Made by a program: the position numbers and the translations under genes. From assembly GCA_963701325.1 (NCBI GenBank), contig OY969604.1, forward strand, positions 3,286,001 through 3,350,000: a stretch of 64,000 nt of DNA. The letters run 5' to 3'. The DNA comes from Bog-756 sp963701325. GTDB lineage: Bacteria; Actinomycetota; Acidimicrobiia; Acidimicrobiales; RAAP-2. Each line of letters starts with the position of its first letter. Within the stretch, counting starts at the first letter, position 1. The notes below the pieces were generated by a model. It did no database searches, had not been told where the DNA came from, and saw only the letters and a program-made list of their open reading frames with translations. Positions 42,186-51,301 of this stretch are shown here, piece after piece.

Positions 42186-42676
42186 CCACCCGGAGCGCGG
42201 CCCGCACCGCGCCGCTGGTGTTCCGGATCGGCGAGCTCGCCAAGCTGACCGGGGTCACCACCCGCACGCTGCGGTACTGGGAGGAGCTCGGCCTCATCCG
42301 GCCCAGCGATCACCGGGGGAGGGGGGAGCGGCTGTACTCCCCGACGGACATGTCCCGGGTGACCCGGATCCGCGATCTGCAGGAGCTGCTCGGCTTCTCG
42401 CTGGCCGAGGTCCGTGTGGTGCTGGAGACCGAGGACATCGATGCGCTCGATCGGGCCCGGTCCGAGTTCCGGTGGGGCGATGCCTCCGCCTCACGACGCA
42501 GCCAACTGATCGACGAGGCCATCGAAGCCAACCAGCATCTCCTCGAGCGTCTCGACGACACGCTCGCCCGTATCGGCGCGTTCCGCGACGAGCGCGCGGC
42601 CAAGGCCGAGCGCCTGGCCGAACTTCGTCTCGCCCTCGACCTCGACAACGACATCGACCCCGGAGGAGCTCCATGA
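42182..42676 (+). CDS. MerR-family transcriptional regulator
   Basis: The 164-residue regulator has the winged-helix start FRIGELAKLTGVTTRTLRYWEELGLIRPSDHRGRGERLYSPTDMSRVTRIRDLQELLGFSLAEVRVVLE, with the usual RxYE-type signature as RYWEELGL. A dimerisation coiled coil follows (SRRSQLIDEAIEANQHLLERLDDTLARIGAFRDERAAKAERL). The C-terminal effector domain is short, about 40 residues, so it may sense a small drug or stress signal in a limited pocket. It overlaps both neighbours (GTGA upstream, ATGA downstream). It likely binds the dyad at 40272-40293 and activates the operon by DNA untwisting. Confidence 0.92.
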   Translation: MTTRSAARTAPLVFRIGELAKLTGVTTRTLRYWEELGLIRPSDHRGRGERLYSPTDMSRVTRIRDLQELLGFSLAEVRVVLETEDIDALDRARSEFRWGDASASRRSQLIDEAIEANQHLLERLDDTLARIGAFRDERAAKAERLAELRLALDLDNDIDPGGAP

Positions 42677-43422
42677 TCAACGATGCGATGCAGGCCGAGA
42701 CCGTGGAGATCCGCGGACACGGCGGCGACTCGGTCGAGGCCTACCTGGCCAGACCGCTCGGCGGCCCGCCCACCGGCAGCGTGGTGGTCATCCACCACAT
42801 GCCCGGCTACGACGAGGCCACCAAGGAGATCAGCCGCAAGTTCGCCGCTCACGGCTATCTGGCCCTCTGTCCCAATCTCTACTTCCGTGAGGCTCCGGGC
42901 GCAGATCCCGACGATGCCGCGGCTGCCGCCCGGGCCCTCGGCGGTGTCCCGGACGAGCGGCTGATCGGGGACGTGGCAGGGGCTGCCGCCCACCTCCGGA
43001 CGATGCCCGAGTCGAACGGGAGGGTGGCCACCATCGGGTACTGCTCCGGGGGACGCCAGTCCTTCCTGTCCGCCTGCAGTCTCGAGCTCGAGGCCGCCGT
43101 CGACTGCTACGGCGCGTTCGTCATCGGGCCGCTCCCAGAGGGATTCCCGCTCACCGTCGAGCCGATCGGGCATCTGGCCGGCAACCTCTCCTGCCCGCTG
43201 CTCGGACTCTTCGGTGCGGAGGACCAGTACCCACCCCCGGCCGAGGTCGCCGAGCTCGAACGGCTGCTGACCGAAGCGGGCAAGGAGTTCGAATTCCACA
43301 CGTTCGAAGGCGCCGGGCATGCGTTCTTCGCGACGGACCGGCCGAGCTACCGGCCCGAGGCGGCTACCGAGGGATGGCGGTACATCTGGGACTTCTTCGG
43401 ACGAACCCTCTCTGGGTCGTGA
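42673..43422 (+). CDS. Dienelactone hydrolase-family protein
   Basis: The 249-residue alpha/beta hydrolase has an N-terminal strand VVVIHHMPGYDEATKEISRKFAAHGY, then ATIGYCSGGRQSFL with the nucleophile in Gly-x-Cys-x-Gly-Gly form typical of the family (Cys in place of Ser), and a His in GHAFFATDRPSY. An acidic residue in FGAEDQYPPPAEV completes the triad. Members open lactone rings or hydrolyse esters, as in chlorocatechol degradation. Its place after the MerR gene and drug exporter suggests detoxification of a compound sensed by MerR. ATG 42673 overlaps the MerR stop by ATGA. Confidence 0.9.
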   Translation: MINDAMQAETVEIRGHGGDSVEAYLARPLGGPPTGSVVVIHHMPGYDEATKEISRKFAAHGYLALCPNLYFREAPGADPDDAAAAARALGGVPDERLIGDVAGAAAHLRTMPESNGRVATIGYCSGGRQSFLSACSLELEAAVDCYGAFVIGPLPEGFPLTVEPIGHLAGNLSCPLLGLFGAEDQYPPPAEVAELERLLTEAGKEFEFHTFEGAGHAFFATDRPSYRPEAATEGWRYIWDFFGRTLSGS

Positions 43423-43489
43423 ACCGCCGCGCCGCAACCAACCCCCACAGATCCTCGCCGATGGATCCCGCCCCGCAGAGGAGAGCCCC

Positions 43490-43765
43490 ATGTGCACCTA
43501 CCAGACCACCACACTGACCGTCGAGGGAAGCGGCAAGGGCGCAGCCGGCTGGTTCCCGGTGACCGCGGCGACCGTGTACTTCGACCATCCGGTCCATGCG
43601 CCCGCTGAGCACACCTTGAACCTCGACCTGATCAACCCGTCGCGCGGCCCCGGTGCCCGGGTCGCCCTCGAGCTCGATCCGTCCTCTGCCCGCGCGCTGG
43701 CCGAGGCGATCCTCGGAGCTCTGGAGGCCGCGCCGGCCGGTCTCATCGGCGCCACCGCCTCCTGA
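43490..43765 (+). CDS. DUF6295 small protein
   Basis: The 91-residue protein begins MCTYQTTTLTVEGSGKGAAGWFPVTAATVYFDHPVHAP, which matches my recall of DUF6295, a small actinobacterial family. It has a Cys2, a GWFPVTAATVYFDHP hairpin and an amphipathic C-terminal helix. No function is established. It lies 67 bp after the hydrolase gene on the same strand, and similar pairs occur elsewhere in actinobacteria, suggesting a small accessory to hydrolase or drug-export modules. Ribosome site GAGGAGAGC precedes the ATG. Confidence 0.8.
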   Translation: MCTYQTTTLTVEGSGKGAAGWFPVTAATVYFDHPVHAPAEHTLNLDLINPSRGPGARVALELDPSSARALAEAILGALEAAPAGLIGATAS

Positions 43766-43805
43766 TCAGGGCAGCGGCGGCCCCCGGTGCCCGACTTTCC
43801 GCTCG

Positions 43806-44461
43806 CTACTGCAGGGGTGGCATCTGGCCCGGAGGTGCGGGTGGCGGAGGCATCGGGCCAGGAGGAGCGCCAGGCGGTGGCGTCGTCGGAGGGGGAGGCA
43901 TCTGACCGGGCGGAGGGGGTGGCAGCGCCGATCCCGGTTGGGGGGCGCGCCATAGCCACCCGCGGGTGGATAGCCGCCCTGCGAGGGGTACTGGGGGTAA
44001 CCGCTGCCGTAGCCGCCACCACCGCCGCCACCGCCACCGTAGCCACCGCCCATCCCCGCCGGCCCGGCAGGACCTCGGTAGGTGCTCGGCCCCAGCCACA
44101 GGATGTACCAGAAGATGGGGGCGAGCAGCACGAGTCCGACGGTGAACCCGCCGCCGTGCCCGAAGCTCTTCGACACGTCGTGGAGCACGAGGATCGACAG
44201 CACCAGAATTGCCAGGCTGCCGACGATGGGGATGAAGACCAGGAGGAGGAACCATGCCCAGGTGGCCGGACGCCCGGCGACCCTCAGCAGGACGATGAAA
44301 TTGTAGATCGGGACGAATGCGGCCCAGGCCGGGTCGCCCTGCGGGGAGGCCTTCTTGTAGGCGCCCCAGGCGCCCACGGCGAAGACGACGTAGAGCACCA
44401 CGTAGAGGAGCAGCAGACCTGCGCTGGGTCCGGATGATGTCGTGGCCGATAGGAGTCCCAT
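43806..44461 (-). pseudogene. DUF5684-type membrane protein with a frameshift at a G6 tract
   Basis: The ATG at 44461 follows a GGGGGAGAC site and reads MGLLSATTSSGP, then helices LLLLYVVLYVVFAVGAWGAYK, WAAFVPIYNFIVLLRVAG, WAWFLLLVFIPIVGSLAILVLSILVLHDVSKSFG and FTVGLVLLAPIFWYILWLG, as in DUF5684 proteins. A glycine/tyrosine-rich tail follows. Six G bases at 43940-43945 (C6 in the coding sense) give a break, and one added base restores a Pro-rich end (QPGSALPPPPPGQMPPPPTT) stopping at 43806. Without that base a longer, Arg-rich end runs to 43766. The intended product is about 218 residues. Confidence 0.7.
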
Positions 44462-44651
44462 GTCTCCCCCTTGGGATCGTCGTTCCCGCCGTCGGGGCCG
44501 ATCGCACCATGTTGGCACCCCTGCGCGTCGAGTGGGCTGATGCGGTACCGCCGAGAGCCGACGACGACCGCCAGGAGGACATCGGCTCGTGCGTGCCTCC
44601 GGGACACCCCACGAACGCTCACCAGCCGGGTGCACCTCGAACCCCGAGCGT

Positions 44652-47600
44652 TCAGTCCGTCGTCGACTCGGTGCCGGATGTGACGAGACGACGGACATCG
44701 GCCTTCGCGGAATCGAGCATCGGGAGGTGAGATTCCACCACCCCGTCGGGCGTCAGGAAGACGAAGGTGACCCGGGTGATCGGTTCGTCGGTCGCAACCT
44801 CGAGGCTGACCGCGTACGACGCCCCCTGGATCCGATACCCCTCAGCTCGCCGCTCGAGCTCCTGCGGGTCGGACGTCCCCGACGTCTTGTAGTCCACGAC
44901 GACGAGGCCGTCGGGCCCCCGGTACAGGAGATCGATGTACCCTTCGAGCAGGCGCCCGTCAACCGGAGCACATGCATAGACCTCGCGCCAGTGCGGGCCG
45001 GCGGCGGCCTCTCGCACCGACGGTGACCCGAGCGCAGCGGCGACCAGGGCGCGGACGTCGTCGGCCCGATCGGGGATCGCCTCGGCCTCGCACTGGGACG
45101 CCACAGCCGTCTCGAGTCCGTCGCCGGTGGCGAGGTCGATCGTCTGGAGGGCACCGTGCACTGCCCGACCGACCGCCGAGCCGTAGCGTCCCTTGAGCCA
45201 GGCCGGAAGGTCGAGATCCCGCGGCCGCTTCTTGAGGCCCGGGTCGGGTTCCCCCTCGACGTCCGGAGCGCCCTCCTCGGTGAGTGCGGTCGCAGCCACC
45301 GTGGTGGGACGCTCCGCGTGTACGAGCGCCGCGTTGCGCTCCGCGGCCCACGCCTCGAACGGAGGAGGTGGCGAGGGCGGCGTCACCGGCACCAGCGGGA
45401 TCGTGCCGGTCGCTTCCACGGCATCGGGAACCTCGTCGATCAGACTCCCCATGCCGTCGAGTAACAGTTCGGCACTGGTGCGTTTGGGCAGTGTCGGGGC
45501 CCCGGCCCGCTCCTTTCGGTAGAGCGACACGACGAGATGATCGCGGGCACGGGTGCAGGCCACATAGAGGAGCCGGATCCGCTCGTGGAGCCCCATCTGT
45601 TCGTCGACGGGTGCCCACGCCTCGTACTCGCTCGTCGTCACCTGGCTGCCGAGCCTGTAGCCGACTGTGCCTCTCGGCGGGAACACCGCCTCGACCGGAG
45701 CACGGCGGGCGGTCGGAGCAGTCGACATCCCTGAGACGATGGTGATCGGGAACTCGAGACCCTTGGCCCCATGGATGGTCATGATGCGAATGGCGTCATC
45801 GTCGGTCTCGGGCAGAACCGACTCAGCCACCCGTGCTCCTTCGGCTGTCTGCTGAGCCACCCACGCGAGGTACTGGCGCAGGTTGCCCCCGGTTGCGTCG
45901 CTCCAGGCCCGCGCCTGGTCGATGACGAAGCGGAGCCGACGCCAGACGTCGCGCGGCCGACCTTCGGCGAACCCCAACTCCATGACCCGCCGGTCCCGGG
46001 CGATCCGGTCGAGCAGCTCTGAAGGTGCGAGCCAGTGGCGCTGGTCGTAGAGCGAGCGCAGATAGCGCAACCCGTGTCGGACCAGGTCGTCGTCCGGCAC
46101 GGTCTCCGGCTGCTCGGCCAGGTAGCTCCACCGGCCCCTGCGCTCCCACTTGAACCGGAAGAGGTCATCGTCGCCACACGCCAGGAGCGGCGTGCGCAAC
46201 GCGGAGACCACGTGGAGGTAGTTGGTGGGATCGTCGACGGCCCGCAGCACCATGAGGAAGTCCCGGATCGCCCGGCTGACATAGACGAGGGAACTCGTCT
46301 CGGCCCGATAGGCGATGCCCGCGGTATCGAGGGCGTCTTCGAGGTACGGCAACGACGTGCGCGCCGGGAGCAGGACCGTGATGTCCCCGAGGCGGGCCGG
46401 CCGCCAGCCGCCGGTCCCGTCTGCGACGGTCCACTGCTCACAGATCGCCCGGGCCACGGTGGAAGCCACGTCAGCAGCCTCAGCCGTCCGGAGATCGCTG
46501 GCCAAGAGGGATCCGGGCTGTTCGGTTCGTCCGATGACCGCAATCGGGGGGCCGACGGCAGGAGTCGAGCGGACCGGATCCAGGGCGAGATAGGTGGGCT
46601 GCGAGGGTACCGGTGCCTCGACGTCGTTGGGCTCCCCCATGAGTGCGTCGAAGGTGTGGTTGACCCAGTCGATGACAGGGGTGACAGTGCGGAAGTTGGT
46701 CGTGAGCTCGACCCGCCCCGAGTTCTCGCCGAACCGGGAGGCGGCGTCGAGGAAGGTCGAGATGTCGGCCCGCCTGAAGCGGTAGATCGACTGTTTCGGA
46801 TCACCGACCAGGAACAGGTGACCGGGGGTCACCGTCACCTCACCCCAGGGTGCCTGCCCGGCAGGGGCACCGGTCGGGTCGGCGGCCGCGATGCGGACGG
46901 CCAGTTCGATCTGGATGGGATCGGTGTCCTGGAACTCATCGAGCAGCAGGCGCTGGTAGCGGGCGTGAAGCCGGGCTCGTACGGCTGCGCCGTGCTCGGG
47001 GTCGCGCAACAGTGCGCGGGCCATCACCAGCAGGTCGTGGAACTCGAGTTGGCCGGCACGCCGGCGCTCCTCGGCGGAATCGAGGGTGAATCGGCGGATT
47101 GCAACGGCCAGACGGATCACACACGCGCACGTGATCGCGGAGCAGACAGCGTCGAGCCGCTCGCCGGCGTCGCGCACGTCGGCCCGGAGGGATGTGACGT
47201 CGGTGTCGAAGTTGACCCGTTTGCCGGACCCACCGACCTTGAAGCTGGGTCGGCCCTTCTCGTCCGCCAACGCCTCGAGCAATTCGAGCTCGTCGTAGAT
47301 GGCCCGGAGCCCGGCCACCCATGCTGCGATCTCGTCGAGTCTCACGCGCAGCTTGTCCGCCGGATCCCGGCACGGCTCCCTGCAGACCGAAGCGATGGCA
47401 TCCATGACCGGCTCTGCCAGGGCACGCACCGTCGGGGGTTCCGTCTCGTCGTCGGCGACCCGTTCCTCGACCATGTCCCAGTTGTCGTTGAAGGCGACGG
47501 CCAGCGCTTGTATGGCGCTCATCCGGACGCCCGACGCGACCAGGAGCAGGATGGAGCGCTCGAGGGCCGGATCGGCCAGCAACTCGTCTCGGAAGCCCCG

Positions 47601-48044
47601 CCAGCGCCGCTCGAAGGCCACAGCCGAGCTCACTTCGTCGAGCACCTCGACCCTGGGAGGGAGTCCTGCCTCGACCGGGTGTTCCGAGAGCAGACGCTGG
47701 GCGAACGAGTGCAGCGTGCCGATCGCCGCCCCATCGAGCTGGCCGAGCGCTACCGCACAGCGGGCCTGTGCCACCTCGTCGGGGTTGGCGACGAGTCGCT
47801 CTTCGAGTTGGCGTCGTACCCTGGCGCGCAGCTCGGCGGCCGCCTTGTCGGTGAAGGTGATCGCGGCGATCGCCTCGAGCTCCGCCTCTCCCCCCATCAC
47901 CAGGGCGAGGAGCCGATCGACCAGCGCGGTGGTCTTGCCCGTCCCCGCTCCGGCCTCGACGAACAGGGTGGTCCCGAGATCCTCGGCGATCCGGTTTCGT
48001 GCCTCCTGGTCGGGAGGGATGCCGGCGTCAGGCATCGGGGCCAC
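44652..48044 (-). CDS. AddA/RecB-type UvrD-superfamily helicase with C-terminal nuclease
   Basis: The 1130-residue protein unwinds duplex DNA and has a nuclease domain. Helicase motifs are the Walker A AGAGTGKT at 31-38, the second GTLHSFAQRLL, LLLDEFQDTDPIQIEL (DEFQD), FLVGDPKQSIYRFRRAD, MTIHGAKGLEFPITIV and LLYVACTRARDHLVVS (motif VI). The C-terminal PD-(D/E)XK nuclease is RAVHGALQ ... LVVVDYKTSGTSD. Gene order with the next one is AddB-like then AddA-like, as in AddAB operons of high-GC bacteria, used for double-strand-break end processing. The start overlaps the upstream gene by 17 nt. An ATG at 48035 is an alternative start. Confidence 0.93.
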   Translation of the reverse strand: MAPMPDAGIPPDQEARNRIAEDLGTTLFVEAGAGTGKTTALVDRLLALVMGGEAELEAIAAITFTDKAAAELRARVRRQLEERLVANPDEVAQARCAVALGQLDGAAIGTLHSFAQRLLSEHPVEAGLPPRVEVLDEVSSAVAFERRWRGFRDELLADPALERSILLLVASGVRMSAIQALAVAFNDNWDMVEERVADDETEPPTVRALAEPVMDAIASVCREPCRDPADKLRVRLDEIAAWVAGLRAIYDELELLEALADEKGRPSFKVGGSGKRVNFDTDVTSLRADVRDAGERLDAVCSAITCACVIRLAVAIRRFTLDSAEERRRAGQLEFHDLLVMARALLRDPEHGAAVRARLHARYQRLLLDEFQDTDPIQIELAVRIAAADPTGAPAGQAPWGEVTVTPGHLFLVGDPKQSIYRFRRADISTFLDAASRFGENSGRVELTTNFRTVTPVIDWVNHTFDALMGEPNDVEAPVPSQPTYLALDPVRSTPAVGPPIAVIGRTEQPGSLLASDLRTAEAADVASTVARAICEQWTVADGTGGWRPARLGDITVLLPARTSLPYLEDALDTAGIAYRAETSSLVYVSRAIRDFLMVLRAVDDPTNYLHVVSALRTPLLACGDDDLFRFKWERRGRWSYLAEQPETVPDDDLVRHGLRYLRSLYDQRHWLAPSELLDRIARDRRVMELGFAEGRPRDVWRRLRFVIDQARAWSDATGGNLRQYLAWVAQQTAEGARVAESVLPETDDDAIRIMTIHGAKGLEFPITIVSGMSTAPTARRAPVEAVFPPRGTVGYRLGSQVTTSEYEAWAPVDEQMGLHERIRLLYVACTRARDHLVVSLYRKERAGAPTLPKRTSAELLLDGMGSLIDEVPDAVEATGTIPLVPVTPPSPPPPFEAWAAERNAALVHAERPTTVAATALTEEGAPDVEGEPDPGLKKRPRDLDLPAWLKGRYGSAVGRAVHGALQTIDLATGDGLETAVASQCEAEAIPDRADDVRALVAAALGSPSVREAAAGPHWREVYACAPVDGRLLEGYIDLLYRGPDGLVVVDYKTSGTSDPQELERRAEGYRIQGASYAVSLEVATDEPITRVTFVFLTPDGVVESHLPMLDSAKADVRRLVTSGTESTTD

Positions 48045-51000
48045 CGCCGTTGCCGTCGGAGGCGGGCTCGATCAGGTCGACGAACCCGGCCAGCTGGGGA
48101 TCGTCTCGCTTGCGCTCCCAGGCCCGACGCAGGTCGACCACGCCGAGGGCGTCGGGGTCGCAGTACGGGCACGGGACGAAGGGAGAGCCGGCAGAATCAG
48201 TTGGAACGCTCGGGAAGACACCGGCCTCGATGCCGTGCACCACGATCTGCAGGGTCTTGCCGACGTGCTCGAGGACCGCCGGGGTGATCGCATAGCCGAT
48301 GCGTCTGTACTGGCCCTTGCTGGAGATGAACCAGTACTCGGCACGAACCGGGACGCCGGGATCTCCGACGAACAGCCGAGCGGCCTGGCCATAGACCGGA
48401 AGCTGGAACCGGGTGCCCCGGAGATCTGGGTCCTCCTCGCTCAGATGCCGGTAGCTCTCGGCCGAGCCGGTCTTGTAGTCCACGACGTGCACGGTGCCGT
48501 CCTCGGCCAGATCCACCCGGTCGGCCTTCCCCCGGAAGGCGATGCTGCGCCCGTCGGGGAGATCGAGCGACACGGTGGGAAGCAGTGCGCCACGCACGCC
48601 GAAGGCCAGCTCGGCGGCGATCGGATGCGTGCGGTGGCTGTCGCGGTAGGCGTCGTCGAAGTCCAACGTCCGCAGCAGCTCGGCCACGATGCGGCGTCGG
48701 TCACGCTGCCAGAAGACGGGTCGCCCGGTGAGTCCGTGTGCCTCGTACTCGGCGCAGACCTGCTCGGAGATGTCCCGCAGTCGCCCCCTCTCGACGTCCG
48801 ACCAGGGCTGCGACGGGGCCTTCTGGTTCGCGCCGTCGCCGGCGAGCACCTCGCCGATGAAGCGCTCGAGGACGTCATGGACCAGCGACCCACGATCGCG
48901 GGGCGTGATCTGCAACTCGTCTTCAGGATTTTCCACCTCGTCGACGTCGAGGATGTCGCGGAGAAAATGGCCGAACGGGCACGACGCCCACGCCTCGAGC
49001 CGGGTGGCCGAGGTGCCCCGTTCGGTGGGGGAGGGAATGGCCATGCCGGCTAGGTTGCCGTCGAAGCGGGTGAACCGGTCACTGCGCCTCGCGGCCACGA
49101 CCTCGGCGCCGCGATCGACGGTCGGGTCTTCCAGCACGGCCAGGGCGGCCGTGCCCGGCCCCGAGGTGGAGTGCGCCATCAGCGAGCGCAGCCTGTACTC
49201 CTGTTCGGCCGCCGGGAATGCCATACGGCGCAACCCGGCATCGAAGGAGGCGACCTGGACCAGCCAGTCGCGCTCGGCTCCGAGGAGCTCTTCGGACCAC
49301 CACGGTTCTCCGGCGAGCGAGCTGGCGATGTCGAGGACCCAGCGCGACGGAACACGCTCCTGGCTGCGACGGAGATCCCCACGGGGCACACACAACAGCT
49401 GGCGCGATGCGCCGGCCAGAGCAGCCAGGAGTTCGCGGTGCTGGCGCTCGATCCGGGCAGCGCGGAGGGGGAGCTCGTCGCCCGTGGCCGCCCGCTCGTG
49501 GTCCGGCAGCAGCGAGTCGTCTCGGGTCGGTCCGGGGAAGGTGCCCTCGGCCAGGCCGAGGACCACCACCAGGTCCAAGTCGAGCCCTACGCCCATGCTC
49601 ACCGGCGCGACCAGCACGCCCTCACCCATTCGACCGACCCGACCGAGGTCTGCGTCGAGCTCGAGCTCGAGCGTGCGCCTGAACACGTCGAGGTCCGTGG
49701 GTCCTTCGACGGCATCCAGACAACCCAGACGATCGAGGGCCCGGTCGACCCGCTCGGCCGCCCGGTGCTCGGCCACGGGCCACTCGTGGCGGTGGGTGGC
49801 ATCGTCGAGGAGCCGACCCATGTGGCGGCGGGCCCACGTCGCACGATTGATCCATGCCTGTGGTCGAGCGCGAGCCGAGGCCAGATCGTCGATGAGGGCC
49901 AGGACGAATGCGCGCAACCCCCGTGCCCGGAGCGATTCCGCACGGGACCGTTCGGCTCGCCAGGGGGGAGCATCAGGATCGGCGTCATCCTGGGTTGCGC
50001 TGGTGTCGCGATCATCGGCGTACCGGGTCAGCAGCCGATCCCATTGGGCGCGCCCGGCCACCACGCCGACCTCGCGCGAGATCCGTTCCCAGGCGGTGAC
50101 CGGGATCGGTCGCCCGTCGTAGCGCAGCCGCGCTCCGGCCAACCAGGAGAACACCTCGTCGCGTCGGAAGTCACTGTCAGGAAGGGCCAGGAGCCCGAGC
50201 AGGGTACGGCCGGCCACGCGGGCGGTCAGGGGCATCACCGACGCTCCGTTCATGGCCAGGCCGGCAGCGGAGAGCTGTTCGAAGGCCAGACGCGCATAGG
50301 GCTCGGGGCTTGCGTGCAGGATGGCGATCCGGTCGAGCGGCGTCCCACCACGCACGGCATCGATGACGGCCCGTACCGCCTCTCGGACCTCTTCGTCGGC
50401 GTCCGAAGCGGTCATGATCCGGGTGCGATGTGCGCTGACCACTGACATCGGGTCGATGCCGGAGGGGCTTGCACCAGTCGGCTGCGGACCGCCCAGCCGC
50501 TCGACGGCCAAGAGCACCTCGGCGTCGGCCCCACGGTCTCCGCTGGTTCCGGTCAGCACGGTCAGCCCACGCCCGTCGGCGACCGTCCGGAGCACCCGTG
50601 CCCCGTGGCGGGTCAGGCGTTCCGGAAGGTAGGCGATGACCCGTCCGAGGTCATCGCCACTGGACCGGTCGGCGCGCAGGATCTCGACGGCGGAGTCCAT
50701 GAGGTCCTCTTCGTCGTACCACCCAGGCTCGATGCGGCCCCGAGCCGCCCGCTGCAGGCGGACGACGTCGGCAGCCCTTCCGCTTCGACGGGCGAGGGCA
50801 TCGGCCGACTCTGCGGAGACGTCTCGCAGTTCACGGTAGGCGGCGACCAGGGCCGTCTCGGTGGCCGGATGCGTGGCCACCGGGGCGAACACCCCCGGTC
50901 GCTCGGCCAGCGCGGCCCGCATTGCAGCGGCGATCACGGGAGTCGACACGGGACGCCGGCCGGCCCCCGCCAGAGGGGAGGAGCCCAGAAGCTCTGCCAG

Positions 51001-51228
51001 GCGGTACACGGTGAGGAAGGTGACGGCCGCGATGCCGGTGCCCCGGCCACAGACCGGGCCGAGCCTCCCCGATGCCAGCAGGCGGCGGGTACCGACGCCG
51101 ACATGGTTGGACGGAACGACAACCGTCACCGGGGCCAGGGGATCGTTCCCTTTCTCGGTGCCGATCGCTTGCCGGAGGGCATCGGCTGCGGCTGGACCGT
51201 ACCCCACCCAATGGACGTTGACGCTCAC
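48028..51228 (-). CDS. AddB-like PD-(D/E)XK nuclease/helicase subunit
   Basis: The 1066-residue partner has an AddB-type layout: an N-terminal helicase-like part (PVTVVVPSNHVGVGTRRLL), a central region VLGLAEGTFPGPTRDDSLLP, and a C-terminal nuclease with SATRLEAWASCPFGHFLRDIL, LVHDVLERFIGEVL and IAFRGKADRVDLAEDGTVHVVDYKTG. The Walker-A-like sequence is degenerate, as in AddB. The typical cluster of four cysteines is incomplete: SCPF and CPYCDPD supply three, and the fourth is not seen. It forms a complex with the downstream helicase to resect broken DNA. The pair overlaps by 17 nt and is co-translated. Confidence 0.88.
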   Translation of the reverse strand: MSVNVHWVGYGPAAADALRQAIGTEKGNDPLAPVTVVVPSNHVGVGTRRLLASGRLGPVCGRGTGIAAVTFLTVYRLAELLGSSPLAGAGRRPVSTPVIAAAMRAALAERPGVFAPVATHPATETALVAAYRELRDVSAESADALARRSGRAADVVRLQRAARGRIEPGWYDEEDLMDSAVEILRADRSSGDDLGRVIAYLPERLTRHGARVLRTVADGRGLTVLTGTSGDRGADAEVLLAVERLGGPQPTGASPSGIDPMSVVSAHRTRIMTASDADEEVREAVRAVIDAVRGGTPLDRIAILHASPEPYARLAFEQLSAAGLAMNGASVMPLTARVAGRTLLGLLALPDSDFRRDEVFSWLAGARLRYDGRPIPVTAWERISREVGVVAGRAQWDRLLTRYADDRDTSATQDDADPDAPPWRAERSRAESLRARGLRAFVLALIDDLASARARPQAWINRATWARRHMGRLLDDATHRHEWPVAEHRAAERVDRALDRLGCLDAVEGPTDLDVFRRTLELELDADLGRVGRMGEGVLVAPVSMGVGLDLDLVVVLGLAEGTFPGPTRDDSLLPDHERAATGDELPLRAARIERQHRELLAALAGASRQLLCVPRGDLRRSQERVPSRWVLDIASSLAGEPWWSEELLGAERDWLVQVASFDAGLRRMAFPAAEQEYRLRSLMAHSTSGPGTAALAVLEDPTVDRGAEVVAARRSDRFTRFDGNLAGMAIPSPTERGTSATRLEAWASCPFGHFLRDILDVDEVENPEDELQITPRDRGSLVHDVLERFIGEVLAGDGANQKAPSQPWSDVERGRLRDISEQVCAEYEAHGLTGRPVFWQRDRRRIVAELLRTLDFDDAYRDSHRTHPIAAELAFGVRGALLPTVSLDLPDGRSIAFRGKADRVDLAEDGTVHVVDYKTGSAESYRHLSEEDPDLRGTRFQLPVYGQAARLFVGDPGVPVRAEYWFISSKGQYRRIGYAITPAVLEHVGKTLQIVVHGIEAGVFPSVPTDSAGSPFVPCPYCDPDALGVVDLRRAWERKRDDPQLAGFVDLIEPASDGNGGGPDA

Positions 51229-51301
51229 GCCGGCGATGGTAGGCCCACGGCGTGACAGGGTCGGGATTCATCCTGAGTGGGGCTCCTACCGGGGCCCGCG
51301 G

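Noticed and set aside
46035..48287. Long plus-strand open frame opposite the AddA-like gene
   Set aside because: GC-rich mirror frame with biased composition; the helicase motifs are on the minus strand.
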